Shown: positions 10,283-19,473 of the stretch, in pieces
Position numbering within the stretch: the first letter of the stretch is position 1
Layout: each line of letters opens with the position of its first letter
Assembly (NCBI RefSeq): GCF_000691525.1
Contig: NZ_JMDW01000008.1
Coordinates: 806,001-870,000, forward strand
From: Mycolicibacterium neoaurum ATCC 25795
GTDB taxonomy: Bacteria > Actinomycetota > Actinomycetes > Mycobacteriales > Mycobacteriaceae
Reading direction: 5' to 3'
Length of the DNA stretch: 64,000 nt
Notes under the pieces: generated by a model
What the model was told of the DNA's origin: nothing
The model's input: only the letters and a program-made list of their open reading frames with translations
The model's database searches: none
Made by a program: the position numbers and the translations under genes

Positions 10283-11083
10283 CTAGCGAAGACCCTTGGT
10301 GATCTTGCGGTAGGTGCTGCGCAGCGTCTCGTTGCGGCGCGCGATGTGCACGGGGTGCTTGGGCACGGGCACCAGGACGCTGACCGGGTGTCCGACGAAG
10401 GACGACTCGAACACGGCGGTCATGGTCCTGCCGCTGTAGGCGGCGTCCAGGGCCTGCCGGTAACGCGCGGCGTGCTCGGGTTGGGTGAACAGCACCTTGT
10501 TGTAACCGATGTAGAAGGGCACCAGGGCGCCACCCTGCTCGAGGTAGTGCACGGTGCCCACGCAGACGCCGGGCCACTGCTGGTTGAAGACGTCGTCGGC
10601 GATCACCACACCGCCCTCGGTCAGGCTCTTCTCGGCCAGCCGCATATCGCTGAGCACGATCTCCTGGGTGTGTCCACCGTCGACGGAGAACAGCCGGACC
10701 CCGGACATCTCGGCGATCTCACCCGGGGAGATCTGGGTGGAATCACCCTGGTGGATCACCAGGCCGTCCCGGTCGGTCCAGGAATCCAGGTGTGCCAGGA
10801 ACCGGTCCCGATCACCCTGGCCGGATTTGTCGATATTGGCGTCCTGATCCTCGAACAGGTCGATCGCGATGGACGCCTCGCCGGGCTGCTGGAGCAGCTT
10901 CATGGCGATGAAGAGCTGCCCGTGGTGCACGCCGATCTCGGCGATCGGACCACCGATGCCTGCCGCGCGCTGATAGTCGTCGACGGCGTGCAGCAACCCG
11001 ATGGCGGCCGTCTCCGTATAGCCCTGCACCCGTCGATGCCCGATATGGCGATATGCAGCGAACTTCAGGCCATTGCGTTCCAC
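10283..11083 (-). CDS. Class I SAM-dependent methyltransferase
   Basis: A 266-residue protein with a methyltransferase Rossmann core: IAEIGVHHGQLF (motif I), IAIDLFEDQD, LFSVDGGHTQ and VVIADDVFNQQWPGV. It resembles the methyltransferase_24/macrocin O-methyltransferase-like group that acts on sugars or natural products. Start is GTG 11083 with a -10-like box 7 nt upstream. I recall no counterpart in the M. tuberculosis block at this point, so it may be species-specific. The substrate is unknown. Confidence 0.8.
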   Translation of the reverse strand: MERNGLKFAAYRHIGHRRVQGYTETAAIGLLHAVDDYQRAAGIGGPIAEIGVHHGQLFIAMKLLQQPGEASIAIDLFEDQDANIDKSGQGDRDRFLAHLDSWTDRDGLVIHQGDSTQISPGEIAEMSGVRLFSVDGGHTQEIVLSDMRLAEKSLTEGGVVIADDVFNQQWPGVCVGTVHYLEQGGALVPFYIGYNKVLFTQPEHAARYRQALDAAYSGRTMTAVFESSFVGHPVSVLVPVPKHPVHIARRNETLRSTYRKITKGLR

Positions 11084-11090
11084 GTGTCAC

Positions 11091-11096
11091 AGGGTA
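11091..11096 (-). promoter_or_regulatory. Leaderless -10 box (TACCCT) of methyltransferase
   Basis: On the minus strand TACCCT ends 7 nt before GTG 11083, fitting a leaderless transcript. Confidence 0.4.
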
Positions 11097-11175
11097 CTCA
11101 TTGCAGGTGCAAAAGAGCCATTGCGAGCGAAATATTGACGCTCGGGGCACTTCGCGACCGCCGGCGCACGACGGG

Positions 11176-11892
11176 TCAACCCCTGGTGACCTTCTCCATC
11201 TCCCGACGGCGATCGAGCCGCTCGGGGTCGGGGTTGACCACCAGCACCAGCGACGCTCCCGCGGCCAGCACCGCCAGCAGGTGCTCCTCGAGGTCGGCGG
11301 GGCTGTCCCAGGATGTGGTGGAGAGCACCCGGTCCCTGTCGGTCAACCCCAGTCGGGTGGCGGCCGCGGTGGCGGTGGCGATCAGCTGCGCCGGGCTGCG
11401 GCCGAGCAGTGCCGGTCCGGGGGCGCGTTCGGGCACGATCTGGTCGCCGTGCACCCGCACCGAGGTCGCGTAATCGGTGACCCCGATCGGCAGATCCGCG
11501 ACCGGCTTGCCGAACGGATCGAGCGACAGCGCGACCACTTCACCGGTCCCGACGATCGCGTCGGCCTCGTCGAGCCGGTCGGCGGTGCACAACGCGATAT
11601 CGGCATCCCCGCCATCGGCCCCCAACACAGCCTCGGCGCCGATCCACCAGATGCCCAGCAGCACCGCGGCGGTCTGCCAATGCGCGGGCAGCAGCACCGC
11701 GACCCGGCTGCCGGGGCCTGCGCCGAGTTCATCGCGCAGCAGGTTGGCGGTCTTGGCGGCCCAGTTGGCCAGCGTCACCGCGGACAACTCGATCCGCTCG
11801 CCGGTGGCGTCGTCGTAGTAGGTGATCCGCGGACCCACCGGGTCTGCCTTGAGCAACGGATCCAGCAGGGCGGCGCTGACGGTGTCGGTCAC
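11176..11892 (-). CDS. TIGR03089 family protein (Rv3268-like)
   Basis: A 238-residue protein resembling the N-terminal part of acyl-CoA synthetases/AMP-binding enzymes: ITYYDDATGERIELS, LANWAAKTANLL and VAVLLPAHWQTA are typical of the adenylation fold start. It is much shorter than a full adenylating enzyme and lacks the usual AMP-binding P-loop signature and the C-terminal lid, so a catalytic role is doubtful. GTG 11892 is one base after the lcp1 stop, so it is in an operon with lcp1. Function unknown. Confidence 0.82.
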   Translation of the reverse strand: MTDTVSAALLDPLLKADPVGPRITYYDDATGERIELSAVTLANWAAKTANLLRDELGAGPGSRVAVLLPAHWQTAAVLLGIWWIGAEAVLGADGGDADIALCTADRLDEADAIVGTGEVVALSLDPFGKPVADLPIGVTDYATSVRVHGDQIVPERAPGPALLGRSPAQLIATATAAATRLGLTDRDRVLSTTSWDSPADLEEHLLAVLAAGASLVLVVNPDPERLDRRREMEKVTRG

Positions 11893-11893
11893 T

Positions 11894-13393
11894 TCAGTTC
11901 ACGCACTGGGGGTCATCCGAGCCCGCGGTGATGATCGGCGATGGCGGCGGGGGAGCGGTTTCGCTGGTGGAGACCAGGTCGTCGCCCTGATAGCCCTGAT
12001 ACCAGTCGCTGGCCGCCGGATCGGCCGATGCGCCGGTGCCCTCCAGCCCGGAGCCGGGGCCGGAGTAGTCATCGGACAACACGACCTGCACGGTGCCGGG
12101 CGCCAGCGAGGGATCCTCGACGACGGTCAGGTTGCCCAACTTCTGCGAGACGGCCTGCGCGCCGAGATCATCGACGCTGGGCGCCCTGACCATGCTGTTG
12201 GCGACGCGCTCGCCGTCGTGGTTGCCGACATTGCCCGCGGTGAACCCGCCGCCGGTGAGCACCTGGGACACCGCGGCGGCCAGCCCGTTGATATCGGTGT
12301 CGTTGACGACGTCGACGGTGGTCTTCTCCGGTGAATAGGCGACCTTTTCGGTGTTGCCTTCGGCCTGCTCGTTGAGCAGACCTTCCACCCACTGCTTGAC
12401 CTGATCCTGGTCGACGCGCACGACGGACTGCATGCCGTCGTCACTCCAGCCGTCCTCGCGCAGGATGGGGATGGTGGCGAAGGCGACCGAACCGGCCGCG
12501 ACATCCTGGAGCTGCTTGATGAAATCCATGATGTCCCAACCGTCGGACAGCACGACCGAGCGCTGTACCGCGGTCTGCAACCGGTTCAGGGTCGCCGGGC
12601 TGGACAGCGTCTTACCCGAGATGACCTCATGGGCCAGCGATGCCATCACCACCTGCTGGCGGGTCACCCGATCCAGATCGCCGCGCGGCAGATCGTGGCG
12701 CTGTCGCACGAAGCTCAATGCCTGCGGGCCGTCCAACTTCTGCCAGCCCGCCGGGAAGTCGGCGCCCGAGAGCGGTTCGTAGACCGGGTTCTTCAGGCAG
12801 ACGTTCACACCGCCGAGGGCATCGGTGATCAGGCTGAAACCCAGCAGCCCGATCTCGGCGTAATGGTCGACGGTGACGCCGGTGAGGTGGGCGACGGTCT
12901 TGATCAGCGCCTCCCGCCCGGCCTCGGTGCCTTCCTTCTCACCCTCGACCGGGTCCATGCCCTCGACCTCGATGAGTTGTTTCATCGTCGCCAGCCTGGC
13001 GTCGCCGTAGACCCCGTTGATCTTCATCTTGCCCTCGTTGTCGGGCAGCTCGACATAGGTGTCGCGGGGGATGGAGATCGCGGTGGCCGACCTGCCGTTG
13101 TTCGGGATGCGGATCAAGATGATGGTGTCGGTATTGGTGGCGACATCGTCGCCGACCCGCAGCGTCGCCAATTCCTCTGGCGAGAGCGGATTGCCGTGCG
13201 CATCGGTGCGGCTGTCGACACCGACGAGCAGGATGTCGATGGCGCCGTCCTCGCCGCCGCCACCGAGGGCCGCCGAGTTCACGTGGTGGATACCGTCCTC
13301 GAACGAGCGGACCGTGCTCCAGGCAACCCCGGTGGACAACACGACCGCGACCGCGGCAGCAACGCCAACGGTCCTGGTCAGCCGATTCTGCAT
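11894..13393 (-). CDS. lcp1: LytR-CpsA-Psr ligase Lcp1 (arabinogalactan to peptidoglycan)
   Basis: A 499-residue LCP protein with an N-terminal membrane helix (residues 7-26). The LCP domain shows DILLVGVDSRTD, NTDTIILIRI, AISIPRDTYVEL and SFVRQRHDLPRGDLDRVTRQQ with the conserved Arg/Asp residues. A LytR_C domain follows at about 350-440, then a low-complexity tail. The orthologue Rv3267 joins arabinogalactan to peptidoglycan from a decaprenyl-linked donor. ATG 13393 has a -10-like box 6 nt upstream. It is divergent from a glycosyl hydrolase and the rmlD-wbbL genes that build the linkage unit. Confidence 0.92.
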   Translation of the reverse strand: MQNRLTRTVGVAAAVAVVLSTGVAWSTVRSFEDGIHHVNSAALGGGGEDGAIDILLVGVDSRTDAHGNPLSPEELATLRVGDDVATNTDTIILIRIPNNGRSATAISIPRDTYVELPDNEGKMKINGVYGDARLATMKQLIEVEGMDPVEGEKEGTEAGREALIKTVAHLTGVTVDHYAEIGLLGFSLITDALGGVNVCLKNPVYEPLSGADFPAGWQKLDGPQALSFVRQRHDLPRGDLDRVTRQQVVMASLAHEVISGKTLSSPATLNRLQTAVQRSVVLSDGWDIMDFIKQLQDVAAGSVAFATIPILREDGWSDDGMQSVVRVDQDQVKQWVEGLLNEQAEGNTEKVAYSPEKTTVDVVNDTDINGLAAAVSQVLTGGGFTAGNVGNHDGERVANSMVRAPSVDDLGAQAVSQKLGNLTVVEDPSLAPGTVQVVLSDDYSGPGSGLEGTGASADPAASDWYQGYQGDDLVSTSETAPPPPSPIITAGSDDPQCVN

Positions 13394-13399
13394 CTGCTC

Positions 13400-13405
13400 A
13401 GGCTA
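13400..13405 (-). promoter_or_regulatory. Leaderless -10 box (TAGCCT) of lcp1
   Basis: On the minus strand TAGCCT ends 6 nt before ATG 13393, the classic distance for a transcript starting at the A of the start codon. Confidence 0.45.
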
Positions 13406-13600
13406 CTGTCCGACGCTTCGATGTCCGTCCAGGCGCGTCGGCGTGCCAACCGGTCCGTGGCGCATCCGCGGGTCACCCCGGTCGGTAACGGGAACGGCTC
13501 AGCGAACGAAAGATTGCGTACAAACCGATTACGGCCGACATCGGCGTTCACCCTCCTGGGCAGGGCGTTCGGTCCAAGAGTGCACAGGAGGTCCGGTAAA

Positions 13601-14662
13601 TTGACCGGCATGCGGAAAACTATGGGCAGGGTCTTCGGCCGTGCGGCGGTAATGGTCGCTCTGGTCGCGTCGATGGTCGCGGTGAATCCGGCCACGGCCA
13701 GTGCGGTGGTGGCCCCGGCCGACGGGTACGGATTCGCCCAGGGCTACACCTGGGCCACCGGTAATCCGGCGGATTCGGCCCGCGAGATCGCCGCGGTCGG
13801 CAAGACCACGGCGACCTGGGTGCGGCTGCCGCTGGACTGGGGGATCGTCGGAACCGGCCCGGGCCAGTACAACTGGGGCTATTTCGACAACCTGGTCAAC
13901 GCCGCCAGCGCCAACGGACTGCGGATCCTCGGACTGATCTCGAACACCCCGTTCTGGGCCAGGACCGATGGCGCCCAGAAGTTGTTCCCGTCGGCGCCGC
14001 CGAAGAACTACGGCGAGTTCGGTGATTTCGCCGCGGCCGCCGCCAGCCGGTACGCCGGGCGCATCAACGCCTGGGAGATCTGGAACGAGCCGAACCTGCC
14101 GCTGTTCATGGGGTTCGCCGACAACAAGGCCGTCCGCTACACCGACATGCTCAAGGCCGCCTACCCGGCCATCAAGCGCGCCAACCCCGGTGCCACCGTG
14201 GTGGCCGCCGGCCTGAGCCCGCTCGCCGGACCCGATTCACCTCCCGGATTCCTGCAGCAGATGTATGCCGCCGGCGCCAAGGGGTCCTTCGACGCCGCCG
14301 CCGCCCACCCCTATGTCTTCCCCGGTGGACTGGCCGCCGACAGCAACAACGGCTGGTCCGATGTGCTGCGCATGCATGACGTGATGGTCGCCAACGGTGA
14401 CGGCGGCAAGAAGATCTGGTTGACCGAGATGGGCGCCTCCACCAGCGATATCCCCGGCGACGGTGTGAGCCAGCAGGAGCAGGCCAAGCAGATCGTCGAC
14501 GTGCTGGGTGCCGCCGCCGCCGTGGGCTGGGCCGGGCCGGCCTTCATCCACGCGGTGCGTGACCTGGACACCGGCAATCGCAACGACCGGGAGGCCAACT
14601 ACGGCGCGCTGCTGACCAGCGATTGGCAGCCCAAGGTGGCCGCCGGCGTCCTCGCCAAATAG
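13601..14662 (+). CDS. Secreted glycosyl hydrolase (clan GH-A, GH5/GH39-like)
   Basis: A 353-residue protein with a signal peptide ending near PATASA and a TIM-barrel glycosidase pattern: WEIWNEPN holds the likely acid/base Glu and WLTEMGAST the likely nucleophile Glu. TTG 13601 is chosen because AGGAGG at 13586-13591 lies 9 nt upstream; ATG 13610 would be 18 nt away but gives the same signal peptide. The frame runs further upstream through antisense lcp1, which is not coding. It sits between lcp1 and rmlD, so a wall glycan such as arabinogalactan is a plausible substrate, but this is inference. Confidence 0.82.
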   Translation: MTGMRKTMGRVFGRAAVMVALVASMVAVNPATASAVVAPADGYGFAQGYTWATGNPADSAREIAAVGKTTATWVRLPLDWGIVGTGPGQYNWGYFDNLVNAASANGLRILGLISNTPFWARTDGAQKLFPSAPPKNYGEFGDFAAAAASRYAGRINAWEIWNEPNLPLFMGFADNKAVRYTDMLKAAYPAIKRANPGATVVAAGLSPLAGPDSPPGFLQQMYAAGAKGSFDAAAAHPYVFPGGLAADSNNGWSDVLRMHDVMVANGDGGKKIWLTEMGASTSDIPGDGVSQQEQAKQIVDVLGAAAAVGWAGPAFIHAVRDLDTGNRNDREANYGALLTSDWQPKVAAGVLAK

Positions 14663-14668
14663 CGCGAG

Positions 14669-15526
14669 GTGACCGCCCGGATCGTCATCACCGGCGCGGG
14701 CGGGCAGGTCGGACGGTACCTGGCCGGTGTGCTCACCGGTCAGGGCCGTGATCTGCTCGCCCTGAGTTCCGCCCAGTGGGATATCACCGACCCGTCCGCC
14801 GGGCGTGACCTGCTGGCCGCCGGTGATGTCGTCGTCAACTGCGCGGCACTCACGGCCGTCGACATCGCCGAGGCCGATGAGTCCCGTGCCCACGCCGTCA
14901 ACGCCGCGGGCGCCGGCCATGTCGCACGGGCCTGTGCGGCCGCCGGGGCCCGGCTGATCCACATCTCCACCGACTATGTGTTCGGCGGGGCCGAAACGGT
15001 CGGCGAACCGCGCCCGTTCGAGATCGACGATCCGCCGGCTCCGGTCAGTGTGTACGGCCGTAGCAAGCTCGCCGGCGAGCAGGAGGTGCACGCCGCACTA
15101 CCGACGGCGCAGGTGGTGCGCACGGCCTGGGTGTACACCGGATCCGGTACCGATTTCGTGGGCACCATGCGCAGATTGGCCGCCGAGCGCGATACCGTCG
15201 AGGTGGTGGCCGACCAGACCGGGTCGCCGACCTATGTGGCCGATCTGGTCGACGCGCTGCTGGTGCTGGCCGACGACCCGGATCCCCGACCGGTGTGGCA
15301 TATCGCGAACACCGGTCCGGTCAGCCGGTACGAGTTGGCGCGGGCGGTGTTCGCCGGAATCGGCGCCGACCCGGACCGGGTTCGGCCGGTGACCACCGAC
15401 AAACATCCCCGTCCGGCACCGCGGCCCGGCTACTCGGCGCTGTCGACGGCCAGGTATGACGCTGCCCACACACCGATGCGGTCCTGGCAGGACGCCCTGA
15501 CCGCCGCCTTGACGGCGCTGGGATAG
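14669..15526 (+). CDS. rmlD: dTDP-4-dehydrorhamnose reductase
   Basis: A 285-residue short-chain dehydrogenase/reductase making dTDP-L-rhamnose, the donor for the arabinogalactan linkage unit. The GAGGQVGRYL nucleotide-binding motif, STDYVFGG and the catalytic YGRSK (Tyr-x3-Lys) are visible. GTG 14669 follows the hydrolase stop by six bases, so it may share its transcript. It is followed by wbbL, which uses the product. It corresponds to Rv3266c. Confidence 0.94.
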   Translation: MTARIVITGAGGQVGRYLAGVLTGQGRDLLALSSAQWDITDPSAGRDLLAAGDVVVNCAALTAVDIAEADESRAHAVNAAGAGHVARACAAAGARLIHISTDYVFGGAETVGEPRPFEIDDPPAPVSVYGRSKLAGEQEVHAALPTAQVVRTAWVYTGSGTDFVGTMRRLAAERDTVEVVADQTGSPTYVADLVDALLVLADDPDPRPVWHIANTGPVSRYELARAVFAGIGADPDRVRPVTTDKHPRPAPRPGYSALSTARYDAAHTPMRSWQDALTAALTALG

Positions 15527-15548
15527 AACCGGTTATCTACGAGCGTGC

Positions 15549-16445
15549 GTGATGAACTGGCTGGGCAGCGTGGCTGACGAACTCACCGTGGTGACGGTGA
15601 CGTATTCACCGGGACCGCATCTCGACCGCTTCCTGGCCTCGCTCGCACATGCCACCGAACGCCCGGTCACCGTCATCATGGCCGACAACGGGTCCACCGA
15701 CGGGGCGCCCGAGGAGGCCGAGCAGCGCTACCCGAATGCGGTGCTGCTGCGCACCGGCGGCAATCTGGGCTACGGCACCGCCGTCAACCGCGCGGTGCAG
15801 AAGTACGTCACCGACGGTGACTGGTTCATCGTGGCCAATCCGGATGTGCAGTGGGGACCGGGCAGCATCGACGAATTGTTCGCCGCCACCGAGCGCTGGC
15901 CCGATGCCGGTGCCCTCGGCCCGCTGATCCGGGACCCCGACGGCACGGTTTACCCGTCGGCGCGACATCTACCGAGCCTGATCCGCGGCGGTATGCACGC
16001 CGTTGTCGGGCCGGTGTGGAAATCGAATCCGTGGACGGCGGCCTATCGGCAGGAGCGGCTGGAACCCAGCGAACGGACCGTCGGTTGGCTCTCCGGTGCG
16101 TGTCTTTTGTTGCGCCGCAGCGCATTCACCGGAATCAACGGGTTCGACGAGCGGTACTTCATGTACATGGAGGATGTGGACCTGGGGGATCGGCTGGCGC
16201 AGGCCGGATACCAGAACGTCTACGTCCCGACCGCCGAGATCCTGCACGACAAGGGACATTCCACCGGTCGCGACCCCGCGCGCAATCTGGCTGCACACCA
16301 TCGCAGCACCTACACTTTCCTGGCCGATCGGCATCCGCGGTGGTGGCAGGCCCCGCTACGGTGGACCATCAAGGGTGCGCTGGCGACCCGAGCCGGCCTG
16401 GTGGTCCGGAATTCTCGACGTAAGCAGGCGAAAGGACGGCACTGA
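15549..16445 (+). CDS. wbbL: dTDP-rhamnosyltransferase (arabinogalactan linker)
   Basis: A 298-residue family 2 glycosyltransferase that adds L-rhamnose to decaprenyl-PP-GlcNAc, forming the linker between peptidoglycan and arabinogalactan. ADNGSTDG, VANPDVQWGPGS and YMEDVDLGDR are the nucleotide-sugar and acceptor motifs. GTG 15549 is directly followed by ATG 15552, and either may be used. It matches Rv3265c almost throughout. It lies between rmlD and manB in one direction. Confidence 0.94.
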   Translation: MMNWLGSVADELTVVTVTYSPGPHLDRFLASLAHATERPVTVIMADNGSTDGAPEEAEQRYPNAVLLRTGGNLGYGTAVNRAVQKYVTDGDWFIVANPDVQWGPGSIDELFAATERWPDAGALGPLIRDPDGTVYPSARHLPSLIRGGMHAVVGPVWKSNPWTAAYRQERLEPSERTVGWLSGACLLLRRSAFTGINGFDERYFMYMEDVDLGDRLAQAGYQNVYVPTAEILHDKGHSTGRDPARNLAAHHRSTYTFLADRHPRWWQAPLRWTIKGALATRAGLVVRNSRRKQAKGRH

Positions 16446-16447
16446 GC

Positions 16448-17527
16448 ATGGTCAATCCCGCGGAGGTCGACGCCGTCATCCTGGTCGGCGGCCAGGGCAC
16501 CCGGTTGCGGCCGCTGACACTGTCCGCGCCCAAGCCCATGCTGCCGACCGCTGGTCTGCCGTTTCTGACCCACCTGCTCTCGCGCATCGCCGCGTCGGGC
16601 ATCCGCCACGTGGTGCTCGGCACCTCCTACAAGGCCGAGGTGTTCGAGGCCGCCTTCGGTGACGGATCGAAGCTGGGGCTTGAGATCGAGTACGTCGTTG
16701 AGGAGGAGGCGCTGGGCACGGGCGGCGGTATCGCCAACGTCGCCGGCAAGCTGCGCCATGACACCGCGCTGGTGTTCAACGGTGATGTGCTCTCCGGTGC
16801 CGATCTGGGGGCGCTGCTGAACTGCCACACCGAACACGATGCCGATGTGACACTGCATCTGGTGCGCGTCAGCGATCCGCGTGCATTCGGTTGTGTGCCC
16901 ACCGACGAGAACCAGCGGGTGACGGCGTTTTTGGAGAAGACCCAGGATCCGCCGACCGATCAGATCAACGCCGGCTGTTATGTGTTCCGCCGCAGCGTGA
17001 TCGACGAGATTCCCAAGGGCAGGATGCTCTCGGTCGAGCGCGAGGTGTTCCCGACCCTGCTGGCCGAGGACCGCAAGGTGTGCGGCTACGTCGATTCCAG
17101 TTACTGGCGCGATATGGGGACCCCCGACGATTTCGTGCGCGGGTCGGCGGATCTGGTGCGCGGTATCGCACCGTCGCCCGCCCTGCAGGGCCAGCGCGGT
17201 GAATTCCTCATCCATGACGGCGCAGCGGTGGCGCCGGGGGCGTTGCTCATCGGTGGCACCGTCATCGGCCGGGGCGCCGAGATCGGCGCGGGCGCGCGGC
17301 TGGACGGCGCGGTGATCTTCGACGGTGTGCGGGTCGAGGCCGGTGCGGTGATCGAACGCTCGATCATCGGTTTCGGCGCCCGCGTCGGACCGCGCGCGCT
17401 GATCCGCGACGGCGTCATCGGTGACGGTGCCGATATCGGGGCACGGTGTGAACTGTTGCGCGGTGCGCGGGTCTGGCCCGGTGTGACGATCCCCGACGGC
17501 GGCATCCGCTATTCGACCGACGTCTGA
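16448..17527 (+). CDS. manB: Mannose-1-phosphate guanylyltransferase
   Basis: A 359-residue nucleotidyltransferase with N-terminal LVGGQGTRLRPLT, substrate motif EEEALGTGGG and NGDVLSG, followed by left-handed beta-helix hexapeptide repeats from about residue 255. It makes GDP-mannose, the donor for mannosides and, after transfer to polyprenol, for lipoarabinomannan. The start is two bases after wbbL. The orthologue is Rv3264c. It works with pmmA (22334) and manA (24830) in this window. Confidence 0.9.
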   Translation: MVNPAEVDAVILVGGQGTRLRPLTLSAPKPMLPTAGLPFLTHLLSRIAASGIRHVVLGTSYKAEVFEAAFGDGSKLGLEIEYVVEEEALGTGGGIANVAGKLRHDTALVFNGDVLSGADLGALLNCHTEHDADVTLHLVRVSDPRAFGCVPTDENQRVTAFLEKTQDPPTDQINAGCYVFRRSVIDEIPKGRMLSVEREVFPTLLAEDRKVCGYVDSSYWRDMGTPDDFVRGSADLVRGIAPSPALQGQRGEFLIHDGAAVAPGALLIGGTVIGRGAEIGAGARLDGAVIFDGVRVEAGAVIERSIIGFGARVGPRALIRDGVIGDGADIGARCELLRGARVWPGVTIPDGGIRYSTDV

Positions 17528-17545
17528 GGTCGCGGCGCGCCGGCA

Positions 17546-18133
17546 CTACGGGTTCTGCGGTGTCTTCGCCGTTTCGGCGCCATGAACCGTAGGCTCGGCG
17601 AACCGGTGGCGCGCCGCGCGGACCAGCGCGTCCAGCGCGGGATCGCCCGGCGGCATGGCCTCCAGTGGCCACCATCGCAGATCCAGTGACTCGTCGCTGC
17701 GGGTGATCTGCGCCTCCGCCGGTGCGTGCACCACGTACTGCAGATCCAGGTGCCGGGTGGGCGCACCGAGCGAGCAGGTGAGCGGATGCACATGTATCGC
17801 AACGAGTTCCGGATCGATGCGTAGACCGGCGATACCCGATTCCTCGGTGGCCTCGCGCAGTGCGGCGGCCACGATATCGGGATCGTCGTCCTCACAGTGT
17901 CCGCCGAGTTGCAGCCACCGGCCCACCCGGGGGTGCAGTGTCAGCAGGGCGTGCGTGCCGCTGTGGTCGAGTACCAGCGCCGAGGCGGTGATATGCCCGG
18001 GGGCGCAGGATCGCGAGCAGGCGTCGGGGCGGGCCAGCACGAATGCCAGCACCGCGTGCCGCAGCGCGTCCTGTCCGGTTTCGGCTGTCTGCCAATCGGT
18101 CAGTGCGTCGACGACGGAGGTGTGCAGGCTCAT
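17546..18133 (-). CDS. NUDIX hydrolase
   Basis: A 195-residue NUDIX protein. The core [10 protein letters not shown] matches the REUxEExGU part of the box, and the preceding [10 protein letters not shown] is a slightly stretched version of the Gly-x5-Glu part, with Asp instead of Glu. Its ATG overlaps the fbiB stop by four bases (ATGA), so it is the third gene of the fbiA-fbiB operon. A role in removing a nucleotide or phospho-intermediate linked to F420 synthesis is possible but unproven. It ends 18 bases from the convergent manB stop. Confidence 0.88.
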   Translation of the reverse strand: MSLHTSVVDALTDWQTAETGQDALRHAVLAFVLARPDACSRSCAPGHITASALVLDHSGTHALLTLHPRVGRWLQLGGHCEDDDPDIVAAALREATEESGIAGLRIDPELVAIHVHPLTCSLGAPTRHLDLQYVVHAPAEAQITRSDESLDLRWWPLEAMPPGDPALDALVRAARHRFAEPTVHGAETAKTPQNP

Positions 18134-19473
18134 CGCCGGATGAGCAGTCCGTCGGTGGACGCCGGCTCGCGTGCCGGCTGCGGCTCGGCCGGGTAGCCGA
18201 TCGCGATGGCCCCCAACGGTTCCCAGTCGTCCGGAACCGAGAGCTCGTGCCGGGCGATATCGGGGGCGAAGATCGTCGAGCCGACCCAGCAGCTGCCGAT
18301 CTCGCGAACCGCCAACGCCACCAACAGCGCTTGGACCGCCGCCCCGGCGGCCACCGTGAACATCGTGTGCTCGGCGGCGCTGCGATGCGCGTCAGGGTAG
18401 CTGTGTGCGCCATCGGGCACCATGAACGGGATGACCAATTCGGGTGCGTCGTAGAGCAACCGGCCCCGATCGGCGCGGCGTGCGGCGTCCTCGGGGGAGC
18501 GGCCGTCGCCGGTGAGATCGGCTTCCCAGCGCGCCCGCATCGCGTCCAGCAGCCGGACGCGCGTCGCGCGGTCGCGCACCCACACGAACCGCACCGGTCG
18601 GGTGTGGTGCGGCGCGGGCGCGGTCAGCGCCTCGGCGACGGCGGCCTCGACGAGGGCGGGCGGCACCTCCGCAGGGTCGAAGGTGCGAACCGACCGACGC
18701 AACAACTGCGCCTGGTGGCGGCCGAGTTCGATGGCCTCGGCGGTGCCCAGCCAGAACAGGTCGTCCTGCCCGCTGCGCACCAGGGTGCGGCCGCTGGAGC
18801 CGTCGTCGTGCACGGTGAGACCGCGGACCACCGCCGCCGGGATCCCGGTGAGCTTTCCCTTGACCAGGTCCGCCGCGGCGGCGAGTTCGTCGGCCACCGC
18901 GATCTCGGTCACCACCAACTCGTTACCGTGCACATCGTGGGCGCCGGCGTAACCGTGCAGCACCGTCAATCCGGCGGCCCCGATGGCGACATCGGTCTGC
19001 CCGTTGCGCCAGGCGCGGCCCATGGTGTCGGTGACCACGACACCCACCCGCACGCCGAGGCGATGCGCCAGACCGTCGCGCAGGGCGGCGGCGCTGGCGT
19101 CGGGATCCACCGGGAGCAGCGCCAATTCGGCGGCATCGACATTCGAGCCGTCCACCCCGGCGGCGGCCTGGATCAGGCCGACCGCGTTCTCGGTGATCAG
19201 CGTCTTGCCCTTGCGGGCAAGCACCCGTACGGCCTCATCGTCGATGAGCTTGCGGCGCAACGCATCCCGTTGTTCGGGGTCGGTGGGTGCCGGCACGATG
19301 CGGCCCTCGGCCTTGGACAACACCTTGCTGGTGATGACGAGCACATCGTCATCGCGCAACCACGGCGCGGCCCCGGCCACGGCCGCGGCCACATCGTCAC
19401 CGGGCCGGAACTCGCCGAGACCGGTGACCGGGATGATCTCGAGCGCGCCTGCGCTGCCGTGTTCGGCACTCAC
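18130..19473 (-). CDS. fbiB: Coenzyme F420:L-glutamate ligase
   Basis: A 447-residue two-domain enzyme. The N-terminal CofE-like part ([33 protein letters not shown]) adds glutamates to F420-0; the C-terminal nitroreductase-like FMN domain ([22 protein letters not shown]) completes synthesis by reducing the dehydro intermediate. Full mycobacterial length is present. The GTG start overlaps the fbiA stop and its stop overlaps the NUDIX start, so all three are coupled. It corresponds to Rv3262. Confidence 0.95.
   Translation of the reverse strand: MSAEHGSAGALEIIPVTGLGEFRPGDDVAAAVAGAAPWLRDDDVLVITSKVLSKAEGRIVPAPTDPEQRDALRRKLIDDEAVRVLARKGKTLITENAVGLIQAAAGVDGSNVDAAELALLPVDPDASAAALRDGLAHRLGVRVGVVVTDTMGRAWRNGQTDVAIGAAGLTVLHGYAGAHDVHGNELVVTEIAVADELAAAADLVKGKLTGIPAAVVRGLTVHDDGSSGRTLVRSGQDDLFWLGTAEAIELGRHQAQLLRRSVRTFDPAEVPPALVEAAVAEALTAPAPHHTRPVRFVWVRDRATRVRLLDAMRARWEADLTGDGRSPEDAARRADRGRLLYDAPELVIPFMVPDGAHSYPDAHRSAAEHTMFTVAAGAAVQALLVALAVREIGSCWVGSTIFAPDIARHELSVPDDWEPLGAIAIGYPAEPQPAREPASTDGLLIRR

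Noticed and set aside
12629..13600. N-terminal extension of the glycosyl hydrolase frame
   Set aside because: It crosses lcp1 on the opposite strand, and a signal peptide and ribosome site are found only at 13586-13610.
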